Of a stretch of 35,654 nt of DNA, positions 24,368 to 33,175 are shown piece by piece. Every line of letters starts with the position of its first letter. Position 1 is the first letter of the stretch. The stretch is from Sphingobium sp. (GTDB lineage Bacteria > Pseudomonadota > Alphaproteobacteria > Sphingomonadales > Sphingomonadaceae), in assembly GCF_003248505.1 (NCBI RefSeq), contig NZ_QFOA01000032.1, positions 1-35,654 of the forward strand, given 5' to 3'. The translations under genes were made by a program, and so were the position numbers. The notes below the pieces were generated by a model. The model saw nothing but the letters and a program-made list of their open reading frames with translations. It made no database searches and was not told where the DNA came from.

Positions 24368-27049
24368 TTACCCCAGCCGTTCCAGTGCCGCCTTCAGCCT
24401 TTGCGCCTCGGCGCTCTTCTCGCCATGGTCCTCGCGCGCCTTGGCGACGGCTTCGGGCTTGGCCTTTTCGACGAAGGCAGGATTGTTGAGGCGATTGCCA
24501 AGGCCGTCACGCTCCTTCTCCGCTGCGGCGAGCGCCTTGGCAAGGCGCGCCTTTTCCGCCGCGATGTCGATCACGCCTTCCAGCGGCAGGATATAGGTCG
24601 CCTCGTCGATCACGATCTGCGCCGCGCCGCCCGGCGGCGCATCGCCGAAGCTCAGATTTTCCACCCGCCCCAGCCGCGCCAGCGCCACGCCCTGCCGGTC
24701 GAGCCGCCGATGCGTTTCCTCAGACCCGTCGCGAACCACCATGGGCAGCCTGGCGCCCGGCGGCACGTTGAGTTCGGTCCGCGCCGTGCGGATCGCGCCG
24801 ACCAGCCGGATCAGCCAGTCGATCTCCGCCTGCGCCTCGCTGTCCACCGCCGCCAGCGCCTGCGGCCAGCGCGCGACGATCAGTTCGTTATCGCGCGCAC
24901 CGGTCAGGCTCCATAACTCTTCGGTTATGAACGGCATGAAGGGGTGCAGCATGACGAGGATCTGGTCGAACGCCCATCCCGCAACGGCGCGTGTCTCGTC
25001 GTCCATCGCGCCCTTGGTCAGTTCGATATACCAGTCGCAAAACTGGTCCCAGACGAAATGGTAGATGGCGTTCGCCGCCGCGTCGAAACGCAGTTCCGCC
25101 ATCGCCACGTCGATCGCCTGCACGCATCCGACCGTTTCCGCGACGATCCAGCGATTGACCGGCAGCGTCGCGTGCGGGGCTTCGTGGGCGGTCGAGGCCG
25201 CGACCCCGTTCGCCTGGAGGAAGCGCGCCGCGTTCCACAGTTTCGTGGCGAAGTTGCGATATCCCTCGACCCGTTTCTCGTCCATCTTCACGTCGCGGCC
25301 CTGGCTTTCCATCGCCGCCATGAAGAAACGAAGCGCATCCGCGCCATATTTGTCGATCAGGCCCAGCGGATCGACGACATTGCCCTTGGACTTGGACATT
25401 TTCTGCCCGTCCGCCGCCCGCACGAGGCCGTGGAGGTAGAGCGTCTTCCACGGAACCTCCTCCATGAACTCCATCCCCATCATCGCCATCCGCGCGTCCC
25501 AGAAGAACAGGATGTCGAAGCCGGAAATCAGCAGGTCGCCCGGATAATGGCGCTTGAGAAGGTCCGTTTCCTCCGGCCAGCCCAGCGTCCCGAACGGCCA
25601 AAGCGCCGAGGAGAACCAGGTGTCGAGCACGTCGGGATCACGTTCCAGCTTCCTGTTGCCCGCCTGCGCCTGCGCTTGTTCTTCCGTCTCGGCGACGAAG
25701 GCGTTCCCATCCTCGTCGAACCAAGCCGGAATGCGATGCCCCCACCAGAGCTGCCGCGACACGCACCAGGGCTGGATATTGTCCATCCAGTTGAAGAAGG
25801 TCTTTTCCCACGTCCTGGGCACGATCTCGATCCGCCCGTCGCGCACCGCCTGCGTCGGCGCGACGGCCAGCTTGGCGGCATCGACATACCATTGGTCGGT
25901 CAGCCACGGCTCGATCACGACGCCCGACCGGTCGCCATAGGGCGTCTGGATCGTGCGCGGCTCGAAATCGGCGGCGACCTCCTCGCCCTCCTTGGTCTTC
26001 GTGACATGGGGCATGAGGAAGCCCAGCGCCTTCATCTCCTCGACCACCGCCTTGCGCGCGTCGAAGCGGTCCAGGCCCAGATAGGCGTCGGGGACCAGCC
26101 CGTCTGCGGTCTGCACCACCTTCGCATCGGCGTCGAACATGTTGAGCATCTGCGCAGCGGCGATCCCCGCGCGCTTGCCCACCTCGAAATCGTTGAAGTC
26201 GTGGCCCGGCGTGATCTTGACCGCGCCCGATCCCAGTTCGGGGTCGGCATGTTCGTCCGCCACGATCCTGAACCGGCGACCGGTGACCGGCTGGAGAATG
26301 TCCTTGCCGATCACGTCCTTGTAGCGCGCATCGTCGGGATGCACCGCCACCGCCATGTCGGCCAGCATCGTTTCGGGCCGCGTCGTCGCGACGACGATAT
26401 GGTCGCTCCCGTCCGCCAGGGTAACGCCATCGGCCAGTGGATAGCGAAAGCGCCAGAAACCGCCCTGCGTCTCCTTCGTCTCCACCTCCAGGTCGGAAAT
26501 GGCCGACCGGAAATGCGGGTCCCAGTTCACCAGCCGCTTGTCGCGATAAAGGAGGCCGCGCTTGTGGAGTTCCACGAACACCCTGACGACGGCCTTCGAA
26601 AAGCCTTCGTCCATGGTGAAGCGTTCGTTCGCCCAATCCATCGAACAGCCCAGCCGCCGCAGCTGCCGCGTGATCGTGCCGCCGCTTTCCGCCTTCCACT
26701 CCCACACCTTGGCGATGAAGTCCTCGCGGCTATGGTCGGTGCGCTTTTCCCCGCGCGCGTTCATCTGCCGCTCGACCACCATCTGCGTGGCGATCCCCGC
26801 ATGGTCGGTGCCCACGACCCACAGCGCATCCTTGCCGCGTAGCCGCTCGTACCGCACGGCGATGTCCTGCAACGTGTTGTCCAGCGCATGGCCGATATGC
26901 AGGCTGCCCGTCACGTTGGGCGGCGGATTGACGATGGTGAAGGGCACGGCATCGGGCCGTTCCGGGCGGAACAGGCCGTTGGCCTCCCAATGCGCATACC
27001 AGCGGGCTTCGATATCGGCGGGGTCGAAAGTTTTGGGCAATTCGGTCAT
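24368..27049 (-). CDS. valS: Valyl-tRNA synthetase
   Basis: Class I aminoacyl-tRNA synthetase that charges tRNA-Val, 893 residues. The HIGH motif is at 51-54 (NVTGSLHIGHALD) and KMSKS at 550-554 (GQKMSKSKGNVVDP). The editing CP1 domain lies between (ATTRPETMLADMAVAV). The anticodon-binding domain and the C-terminal coiled coil (EKARLAKALAAAEKERDGL and following) are complete. ATG 27049 gives the usual MTELPKTFDPADIEARWY opening; the in-frame extension to 27220 is not supported. It lies between an NnrU-family gene and the MATE gene. Confidence 0.98.
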   Translation of the reverse strand: MTELPKTFDPADIEARWYAHWEANGLFRPERPDAVPFTIVNPPPNVTGSLHIGHALDNTLQDIAVRYERLRGKDALWVVGTDHAGIATQMVVERQMNARGEKRTDHSREDFIAKVWEWKAESGGTITRQLRRLGCSMDWANERFTMDEGFSKAVVRVFVELHKRGLLYRDKRLVNWDPHFRSAISDLEVETKETQGGFWRFRYPLADGVTLADGSDHIVVATTRPETMLADMAVAVHPDDARYKDVIGKDILQPVTGRRFRIVADEHADPELGSGAVKITPGHDFNDFEVGKRAGIAAAQMLNMFDADAKVVQTADGLVPDAYLGLDRFDARKAVVEEMKALGFLMPHVTKTKEGEEVAADFEPRTIQTPYGDRSGVVIEPWLTDQWYVDAAKLAVAPTQAVRDGRIEIVPRTWEKTFFNWMDNIQPWCVSRQLWWGHRIPAWFDEDGNAFVAETEEQAQAQAGNRKLERDPDVLDTWFSSALWPFGTLGWPEETDLLKRHYPGDLLISGFDILFFWDARMAMMGMEFMEEVPWKTLYLHGLVRAADGQKMSKSKGNVVDPLGLIDKYGADALRFFMAAMESQGRDVKMDEKRVEGYRNFATKLWNAARFLQANGVAASTAHEAPHATLPVNRWIVAETVGCVQAIDVAMAELRFDAAANAIYHFVWDQFCDWYIELTKGAMDDETRAVAGWAFDQILVMLHPFMPFITEELWSLTGARDNELIVARWPQALAAVDSEAQAEIDWLIRLVGAIRTARTELNVPPGARLPMVVRDGSEETHRRLDRQGVALARLGRVENLSFGDAPPGGAAQIVIDEATYILPLEGVIDIAAEKARLAKALAAAEKERDGLGNRLNNPAFVEKAKPEAVAKAREDHGEKSAEAQRLKAALERLG

Positions 27050-27095
27050 GGGAAGCGGCCTTAATCGCCCCGCCGCCTCCATTCCAGCGAAACTA

Positions 27096-27782
27096 TCAGA
27101 GGATCCAGCGCCAGATGCCCGCCGCCCACCCGGCAAGCGGCATATGCGCCCATGTCGCTGCCAGCCACAGCACCGCGCCGCCCGCGAGCGTATGCATCCC
27201 GAACCGTCCGAACCGCGCACGGCCCGCCGCGATGGCGGCGAAGGGCCAGTAACTCGTCATCCCCTCCCACCGCCGCCACTCCTGCGGCTTCAGCCGCTCC
27301 TTCTTGCGGTCCTGCAACGCCGCACCGACCAGCGACAGGATGACGATCGCCACCGCGACGACGATGTTCTTTGCGACCGGGTAGACGAGGATATGCGCTC
27401 CGCCCCACAGCGCGAACGCCCACAGCATCGGGTGCCGGGTGATCGCATAGACGCCCTTCGCCTCCGCCGGGACCGCGATCTTGCCCTCAGGATCGGGCAG
27501 CGCCGGATTGCCGACCAGCGATCCCATCAGCAGGATGGCGGCGACCAGCATGACGACGCTCGCCACCGCCCACAGCCCGTCGCCCACGGGCCAGGCCATA
27601 TTCGTTACGATATCGGAACGATAAGCATGGGCCATCCACCCCAGCGTCGCAAACGCCACCAGCGAATAGAGGCCGAGAAACCCCTTCTCCCCCACCCGCG
27701 CCACGATCGGCGCGCGCAGGGGATGCGACAGAAGGAAATGCGTCCCCACAAAGGCCGCCGCTGCGATCGACACCATGGACAT
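27096..27782 (-). CDS. NnrU family membrane protein
   Basis: The 228-residue inner-membrane protein has about six or seven helices. The core GVYAITRHPMLWAFALWGGAHI is the NnrU signature and resembles the isoprenylcysteine methyltransferase-like fold (RHP motif). NnrU was first noted beside nitric oxide and nitrite reductase genes, but no denitrification gene is present here, so the name tells little about function. ATG 27782 has GGAG 7 nt upstream; ATG 27788 is possible but too close. It sits between the S9 peptidase gene and valS on the same strand. Confidence 0.9.
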   Translation of the reverse strand: MSMVSIAAAAFVGTHFLLSHPLRAPIVARVGEKGFLGLYSLVAFATLGWMAHAYRSDIVTNMAWPVGDGLWAVASVVMLVAAILLMGSLVGNPALPDPEGKIAVPAEAKGVYAITRHPMLWAFALWGGAHILVYPVAKNIVVAVAIVILSLVGAALQDRKKERLKPQEWRRWEGMTSYWPFAAIAAGRARFGRFGMHTLAGGAVLWLAATWAHMPLAGWAAGIWRWIL

Positions 27783-27833
27783 GGTCATTCTCCCCGACCG
27801 GATCGTCGAACCGTCATAGCATGGATCGACTGT

Positions 27834-29900
27834 CTATTTCGCTGTCTCTTTACCGGTCCACCGGTCCAGCCATCCCAGCGCCTCGCCATACCATTGCAGC
27901 GAGTTGAGGGGTTTCAGCACCCAGTGATTCTCGTCGGGGAACACCAGCAGTTTCGAAGGGATGTCCCGCTGCTGAAGCGCGGTGAAGGCGGCAATGCCCT
28001 GGGTATAGGGGATGCGGAAGTCCTTCTCTCCCGTGACCACCAGCATCGGCGTCTTCCACTGGGCGACATGGTTCACCGGGTTCCATTTCTCGAACTCCTG
28101 CGGCACCGCATAATAGGGGCCGCCATGTTCCCATTCGTCGAACCACAACTCCTCGGTCTCGTAAGCCATGGCGCGCGCGTCGAACACGCCGTCATGCTGG
28201 ACGATGCATTTGAACCCGTCGGGCCACTGTCCCTCGATCCAGTTCATCATGTAGCCGCCATAGCTCGCGCCCAGGGCACAGGCGTTGGTGGCGTCGACCT
28301 GGGCGTCCTTCGCAGCGGCGGCGGCAAGGCCCAGCTTCAGGTCTTCCAGCGGCTTGCCGCCCCAATCCTTGTTGATGCTGTCGGTGAAGGCCTGCCCATA
28401 TCCCGTCGACCCGTGGAAATCGACGATCACGGCGGCGTAGCCATGCGCAGCGAACGCCTTGGGGTTCCAGCGGTAGGACCATGAATCGTTGAAGCTGCCC
28501 TGCGGCCCGCCATGGACGAGGAAGGCCACCGGCAGCCTGGGCGCGGGGCCGCTGGCCGCGGGGTTCAGCGGCTTGACGATCTGCCCCCAGACCGTATCGC
28601 CGTTCGCGCCCTTGAAGCTGAACCGTTCGACCGACACGTCATCGACGCCGTCCAGCTTGTCCGCATTGACGCTGGTCAGGCGCACGGGCTTTGCTCCCCG
28701 TCCCTTGCCGCCGGGCATCTTCCAGAAATCGGCGGGCGACTGGATCGAATCCATCGCGTAGACGAACCCCCCGCCGGGCAACGGCACCACGCTGCCCGCA
28801 TGGCCCTTCCCGGTCAGGCGCGCGACCTTGCCCGATGCCGCGTCCACCCGGAACACGGGATTGTCGAGCACGTCGTTGGCAGTCACCAGCAGCCCCTTGC
28901 CGCTCGCCTCCCAAGCGATCGATGCGACCGACCGGTCCCATCCCTCGGTCAGCGCCTTCGTCTCGCCGGTGGCGATGTTGCGCAGCATCAACACCAGCCG
29001 ATCCGCTTCGTAGCCCGGTCGCTTCATCGCCGCATAGGCGAGCCACTTCCCGTCCGGCGACACCGCCGGCATCGTATCGGTCGCGTCATTGGCGTCGGTC
29101 AGGTTGACCGGCGCGGCGCTGCCGTCCGCAGGCACCGAAAAGATATCGAGGTTGGTCGAGCGCGGCTCTATCCGTCCCGCTTCGCGCAAGGTGAAGAAGA
29201 TCGTCCGGCCATCCTTGCTCCATGCGAGTTCCTCCGCCCCGCCGTAGGGCTTCGAGGGCGCATCGCCGACAAGATCGCCCATCACCGACACCGCAGGGCC
29301 ACCCGACAGCGGCATGACGAAGATCTGCGATCGCTGGCCATCCGCCCATGTGTCCCAATGGCGCACGAACAGCTTGTCATAGACCCGGCCCGAGCCTGCG
29401 TCCTTGCCTGCTTCGGGTTTTACGTCATCGATCGTCTTCGCCCCGACCGGTCGGTCAGCCCACAGCGCGACCTTGCTGCCATCCGGGCTGAGGAGGAAGC
29501 CGGAAATGCCGCCCGGCGCCTTGCTCACCTGAACCGGTGCCCCGCCCGCCAGCGCGACCCGCCAAAGCTGGTCGTCCCCGCTCGCATTCGACTGATAGTA
29601 AAGGCTCGATCCATCGGGGGAAAAGATCGGCGCGGCTTCGTTCTTGTCGGGCGCGGAGGCGATCAGGCGCGGCGTCTGCCCCGCCCGGCTGATGTCGAGC
29701 AGATAAAGGTCGGTTCGTCCCCGGTTGGCGGCGAGATCGGTCGTGCGCTGCTGGTAGGCGAGCCATTTGCCGTCGGCTGAGACGGCGGGCGCGGACACGC
29801 GGTTAAGGCTCACCATGTCGGCGGGCGTGAACGGACGGGCCAGCGCGGGCGCGGCGTTCAGCGCCAGCGCGGCCACGGCTGCGAAAAGATATGCTTTCAT
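27834..29900 (-). CDS. S9 family peptidase (prolyl oligopeptidase/DPP-like), exported
   Basis: Serine peptidase of 688 residues. A signal peptide (MKAYLFAAVAALALNAAPALA, cut before RPFT) directs it to the periplasm. The N-terminal half is a propeller with TolB-like blades (VSADGKWLAYQQR, FSPDGSSLYYQS, LSPDGSKVALW). The C-terminal half is the alpha/beta hydrolase domain with S546 in GASYGGYM, D627 in GEKDFR and H659 in ENHWVL. The family cleaves short peptides, often releasing dipeptides or acylated residues. ATG 29900 is chosen over the 29939 start because it gives a clean signal peptide. Confidence 0.95.
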   Translation of the reverse strand: MKAYLFAAVAALALNAAPALARPFTPADMVSLNRVSAPAVSADGKWLAYQQRTTDLAANRGRTDLYLLDISRAGQTPRLIASAPDKNEAAPIFSPDGSSLYYQSNASGDDQLWRVALAGGAPVQVSKAPGGISGFLLSPDGSKVALWADRPVGAKTIDDVKPEAGKDAGSGRVYDKLFVRHWDTWADGQRSQIFVMPLSGGPAVSVMGDLVGDAPSKPYGGAEELAWSKDGRTIFFTLREAGRIEPRSTNLDIFSVPADGSAAPVNLTDANDATDTMPAVSPDGKWLAYAAMKRPGYEADRLVLMLRNIATGETKALTEGWDRSVASIAWEASGKGLLVTANDVLDNPVFRVDAASGKVARLTGKGHAGSVVPLPGGGFVYAMDSIQSPADFWKMPGGKGRGAKPVRLTSVNADKLDGVDDVSVERFSFKGANGDTVWGQIVKPLNPAASGPAPRLPVAFLVHGGPQGSFNDSWSYRWNPKAFAAHGYAAVIVDFHGSTGYGQAFTDSINKDWGGKPLEDLKLGLAAAAAKDAQVDATNACALGASYGGYMMNWIEGQWPDGFKCIVQHDGVFDARAMAYETEELWFDEWEHGGPYYAVPQEFEKWNPVNHVAQWKTPMLVVTGEKDFRIPYTQGIAAFTALQQRDIPSKLLVFPDENHWVLKPLNSLQWYGEALGWLDRWTGKETAK

Positions 29901-30012
29901 GAACGTCACCCTTGCATCGGACGGCGACCCCCTTGGCACGGAACGTACCTTGAAGCGGATCGTCGGAATGCGTCGGGTCTAGGCCGCGAAAACGACCTTG
30001 CGCAAGCGCCGC

Positions 30013-30522
30013 TTAGCGGCCGCCGGTGATGCGGGCGATTTCCTTTGCCACCATCTCTTCGACCAGCGCCGGGAGCCGCGCGTCCAGCCAGTCCTTGAGC
30101 ATGGGCTTGAGCATCGCGCGCACCAGCCCTTCGAGCGTGTTGTCCTGCCCCGCTGCCGGTGCGACCAGCATGGATGACAGCGCAGACAGGGAATGCCGCG
30201 CGGCGACTTCGCTTTCGACGGACAGGATCGAATCCTCCGAAGCCCCGGCGTCTTGAACGGCAGCAGCCTTGGGCACGGCTTTGGAAGCGGGCATCGGGTC
30301 CTCCGCGATCTCGTCGGTCAGTTCCAGCACTTCGTCCGGCTCGGCAGGCGATGATGCGGGCGCGGAAGCGGCGGATTGGGCAGCCGATTGAGCGGCGGCC
30401 TTGTCCGCGCGCGAACGACGCGGGCTCGCGGCCTGCACCGCCTCCTCACCTTCCTCGGCGATGATACGCTTGATGGACGAGAGGATCTCTTCCATCGAGG
30501 GTTCCTTGGTCATGTCACCCAT
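30013..30522 (-). CDS. PopZ-like DUF2497 protein
   Basis: The 169-residue cytosolic protein has the DUF2497 layout of the alphaproteobacterial polar organising protein PopZ. It has a short N-terminal helix (EPSMEEILSSIKRII, residues 7-21), a middle rich in Ala, Pro and acidic residues that is probably disordered, and a C-terminal helical oligomerisation module (residues 128-169, TLEGLVRAMLKPMLKDWLDA then LPALVEEMVAKEIARI). PopZ forms a polar condensate that anchors the chromosome origin. ATG 30522 is used, with GGGGA upstream; ATG 30513 (MTKEPS) is close and also plausible. It lies between tolC and the S9 peptidase gene. Confidence 0.9.
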   Translation of the reverse strand: MGDMTKEPSMEEILSSIKRIIAEEGEEAVQAASPRRSRADKAAAQSAAQSAASAPASSPAEPDEVLELTDEIAEDPMPASKAVPKAAAVQDAGASEDSILSVESEVAARHSLSALSSMLVAPAAGQDNTLEGLVRAMLKPMLKDWLDARLPALVEEMVAKEIARITGGR

Positions 30523-30596
30523 GGATAGTCCCCGTCCAAAAATCATGCGCGCCCTTCCGCTTTACTCGACAATCATGTTCGCGGGTTAACAGGCGG

Positions 30597-32090
30597 TTAA
30601 GGCTGTAGCGTCGATGCCATAGGGACATTGGCATTTTGTACGGGCGTGTCAACGGTGCGCGTCGCCACGGGCCTGGGCGCAGGATCGAAATCCCAATCGA
30701 ACCACTTGCCCTTGACCCGCTTGTAATTGACCATCGGGTCGTAGAGCGCCCCGCCGCCCAGGTTCAGGTCGCCCGCCTGCGCATGGCCCATCGCCGCCAG
30801 CAGGCTGAAGCCCGCGACATAGGCATTGCGGCGCGCCGACACCAGTTGCACACGCGAGCGCAGCGCTTCCTGTTCGGCATTGAGGATGTCGAGAATGGTG
30901 CGGCTGCCCACCGAATTTTCCGCACGCACGCCTTCCAGCGACAGCGCTGACGCCGACACGGCGTTTTCCGCCGACTTGATCGTCTCCAACGACGCCTGCC
31001 AACTGGCGTAGGATGCGCGGGTTTGCGCGATGACGCTGCGTTCCGTACCGATCGCCTGCTCGATCGCCTGCGCTTCGAGCGCTTGGTTCTGCCTCACCTG
31101 CGCGGCGGGGCGACCGCCCTGATAAAGCGGGATCGAAATCTGGACACCGGCGGCCGCCTGTTTGTTGATCTGCGGTCCTTCGATCTGGTTGCCGTTGGCG
31201 TCCTGCGCCGTGCTGTTGAGCGAATGGAGATAGTTAGTGTAGCCCGCCTGCGTGAAAGCCGACACCTGCGGCAGCACCGAACCCTTGGCCGCCTTCACGT
31301 CATAGGCGCGCGCCTCGCGCAGCTTGTTCGCGGCCAGGATGTCGGGATTGTCACGCAGCGCCACCTGCACTGCGGCGTCGGGGTCGGCCGGCAGGCCGGG
31401 CAGTTGCGGCGGCGGTTCCAGATTGTCGGGCGCTTCGCCTACCAGCGCTATATAATTTTCCTTGCTGGTGATAAGGTTGGCTTCGGCGGTCTGGAGGTCC
31501 GAACGCGCCAGCGCCAGGCGCGACTGCGACTGCGCCACGTCGGTGCGCGTCACGTCGCCGACCTCGAACCGGTCGTTCGTCGCCTGAAGATTGACCTCCA
31601 GCACTCGCACGTTCGCGCGATTGAGCGACGCGATCGCAGTGTCGCGGATTACGTCCATATAGGCCGCAACCGTCTGCGAAAAGATAGTAAGCTCAGTCCC
31701 GCGCAGTTGCGCCTGCCCCGCGTCGACGCGGGTTTCGGCGGCCTTGACGCCGTTTCGCACCTGCCCCCCGGCATAGATTGGGACGGACAACTGCGTCTGG
31801 GCATTCACCGTCCGTTGCGGCGCGGTAAAGCTGATCGTGGGCTTGAGGATGCTTTCGGTGTAACTGCCCGTCACATCGAGAGCGGGGCGACCGCTCGCTT
31901 TCTGGATGGCGACGCCCTCGTCGGTGGCACGCTGTCCCGCGCGTGCGCCGGTCAATGTCGGATTGCTGTTGTAAGCCTTCGCCAGCGCCCCTTGCAACGT
32001 TTCGGCGCTGACCGGAGCGGTAAGGGCAGATGTCAGCAAAAGCAGGGCGGCAACAGCCCGTCGTCCGCCATATATGTGCTTCGCCTTCAT
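30597..32090 (-). CDS. tolC: TolC family outer-membrane efflux protein
   Basis: Outer-membrane channel of tripartite efflux pumps and type I secretion, 497 residues. The signal peptide (about residues 1-29, ending PVSA before ETLQGAL) is followed by two homologous OEP repeats: ALAKAYNSNPTLTGARAGQR opens the first, and VQVALRDNPDILAANKLREA the second. VQISIPLYQGG and NAEQEALRSRVQLVSARRN are typical late motifs. A proline-rich tail ends the protein. No pump or ABC exporter gene is nearby, so this is a stand-alone outer-membrane partner. It starts 23 bp after the pcm-like gene, probably as one transcript. Confidence 0.94.
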   Translation of the reverse strand: MKAKHIYGGRRAVAALLLLTSALTAPVSAETLQGALAKAYNSNPTLTGARAGQRATDEGVAIQKASGRPALDVTGSYTESILKPTISFTAPQRTVNAQTQLSVPIYAGGQVRNGVKAAETRVDAGQAQLRGTELTIFSQTVAAYMDVIRDTAIASLNRANVRVLEVNLQATNDRFEVGDVTRTDVAQSQSRLALARSDLQTAEANLITSKENYIALVGEAPDNLEPPPQLPGLPADPDAAVQVALRDNPDILAANKLREARAYDVKAAKGSVLPQVSAFTQAGYTNYLHSLNSTAQDANGNQIEGPQINKQAAAGVQISIPLYQGGRPAAQVRQNQALEAQAIEQAIGTERSVIAQTRASYASWQASLETIKSAENAVSASALSLEGVRAENSVGSRTILDILNAEQEALRSRVQLVSARRNAYVAGFSLLAAMGHAQAGDLNLGGGALYDPMVNYKRVKGKWFDWDFDPAPRPVATRTVDTPVQNANVPMASTLQP

Positions 32091-32113
32091 GTGCCCCCGC
32101 CTGTTCCTGCCCG

Positions 32114-32746
32114 TCAGAATGTAAAGGTCTTGGGCGCGCCAAATCCCGGCAGCACGACCATTTCGATATCCGCCAGCCGTGCGAGGCCCAGCACGCCCTC
32201 GATCACGCGCCCGCTGCACAGGCGGGTGATACCCCGGTCCACCAGCCCCGTCACAACCCGCGCGCCATCGGCAAGTTGTTCAACGAGCGCGGCGGGCACT
32301 TCCTCCACCGCCCCGTCGATGAACAGCAGATCGTATGGCGCACCGGTCACGGCACCCGAAGCCAAAGGCCCTCGCACCAGCGTCGCACCGCTGGCCGCCG
32401 TTTCAGGTCCGTCCTCCTCTTCGACGGCGGTCACCACGGCGCCCATACCCGTCAAAAGCGCGGCGGCGTAGCCGGTCGCCGCACCGATCAGCAGCACCTT
32501 GTCACCCGCCTGGACGCCCGCTTCCTTGAGCAGCCGCCCGGTCACCAGCGGCGCGTTGAGCGCGCGCCCGTTGCCCAGCGGCACGGGCCTGTCGATATAG
32601 GCAGCGGCACGGCGGTCGGCAGGCACGAAATTCTCGCGCGGGACTTCCGCCATCACCGCCACCACGCGCGGATCGTCGACGTCGCTCGTGCGTAACTGGC
32701 TTTCGACCATGGCGGCCCGCATCGAAGAGAAATTCTGCTCGGTCAC
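32114..32746 (-). CDS. Protein-L-isoaspartate O-methyltransferase family protein
   Basis: The 210-residue protein belongs to the PCMT family, whose classical members methylate isoaspartyl residues so that damaged proteins can be repaired. The opening EQNFSSMRAAMVESQLRTSD and VPRENFVPADRR fit the family. Motif I reads VLLIGAATGYAAALL instead of the usual E-I-G-x-G-x-G-Y, so the repair activity is uncertain. GTG 32746 has GAGGA 6-7 nt upstream; the longer start at 32785 falls in the upstream dyad region. It is the first gene of the - strand run, 23 bp ahead of tolC. Confidence 0.88.
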   Translation of the reverse strand: MTEQNFSSMRAAMVESQLRTSDVDDPRVVAVMAEVPRENFVPADRRAAAYIDRPVPLGNGRALNAPLVTGRLLKEAGVQAGDKVLLIGAATGYAAALLTGMGAVVTAVEEEDGPETAASGATLVRGPLASGAVTGAPYDLLFIDGAVEEVPAALVEQLADGARVVTGLVDRGITRLCSGRVIEGVLGLARLADIEMVVLPGFGAPKTFTF

Positions 32747-32769
32747 GATAAGTCCTCGCTTGGCACAAC

Positions 32770-32789
32770 TGTATTGACAATGCAATACA
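32770..32789. promoter_or_regulatory. Perfect dyad upstream of the pcm-tolC transcript
   Basis: TGTATTG (32770-32776) and CAATACA (32783-32789) are perfect inverted repeats with a 6-bp centre (ACAATG). The dyad lies 23 bp before the GTG of the pcm-like gene. Its size and AT-rich content fit a repressor operator. The binding protein is unknown. Confidence 0.45.
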
Positions 32790-32937
32790 CTAAGATGATC
32801 CCCGGACCTCTAAATCAGCATACCGCCCGCGCCAAGCGGCTTTGCGCCGCGCCACACAAGATTCTTGGCTGTGTCCTGCCCAGCCCGGCTTGACTTTGCC
32901 GCCAAACCCGCACATTTGCGGCCACCCACCACATCGA

Positions 32938-33011
32938 GGCCCGATGGCGGAGTGGTGACGCAGAGGACTGCAAATCCTTGCACGCCGGTTCGATTCCGGC
33001 TCGGGCCTCCA
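32938..33011 (+). tRNA. tRNA-Cys (GCA)
   Basis: Complete 74-nt cloverleaf including an encoded CCA. The acceptor stem GGCCCGA (32938-32944) pairs with TCGGGCC (33001-33007). The discriminator is U and CCA is at 33009-33011. The anticodon stem-loop is AGGACTGCAAATCCT with anticodon GCA. The T arm is CCGGTTCGATTCCGG. A TTGACT at 32890-32895 could be the -35 element of its promoter, but the -10 is weak. An integrase gene follows 163 bp downstream on the same strand, so this tRNA is the likely integration target. Confidence 0.96.
32981..33011 (+). other. Probable attachment site in the 3' end of tRNA-Cys
   Basis: P4-type integrases usually recombine within the T arm and acceptor end of a tRNA gene and leave that segment intact at the chromosome side. 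The T arm to CCA segment here directly precedes the integrase. The partner repeat would lie beyond the window, so the exact core cannot be set. Confidence 0.5.
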
Positions 33012-33135
33012 TTTTTGCTTCTCAGAGGGTCTGAGAGCATCGCATAAGTGGCTGTTTTCTGCCATTTTTTCGTGGTAAAATGTATCCGACAGGTTCGGGC
33101 CATTTCACCAAATCTCACCCCAATCATGGAAAATT

Positions 33136-33175
33136 TGATGGTACGCCCCGCCATAGCGATGGGGAGATACCATCA
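33136..33175 (+). promoter_or_regulatory. Inverted repeat covering the integrase ribosome binding site and start
   Basis: TGATGGTA (33136-33143) pairs exactly with TACCATCA (33168-33175). The inner CCCC (33146-33149) can pair with the GGGG (33161-33164) that is the ribosome binding site. In mRNA this would hide both the ribosome binding site and the first base of ATG 33175, limiting integrase synthesis. Confidence 0.5.

Noticed and set aside
24944..28484. Long + strand frames opposite valS, the NnrU gene and the S9 peptidase gene
   Set aside because: The translations are His/Arg/Asp-rich without domains. The - strand genes have full catalytic motifs.
32790..33065. Small - strand frames across the tRNA-Cys gene
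   Set aside because: They run through a perfect tRNA cloverleaf and show no family resemblance.
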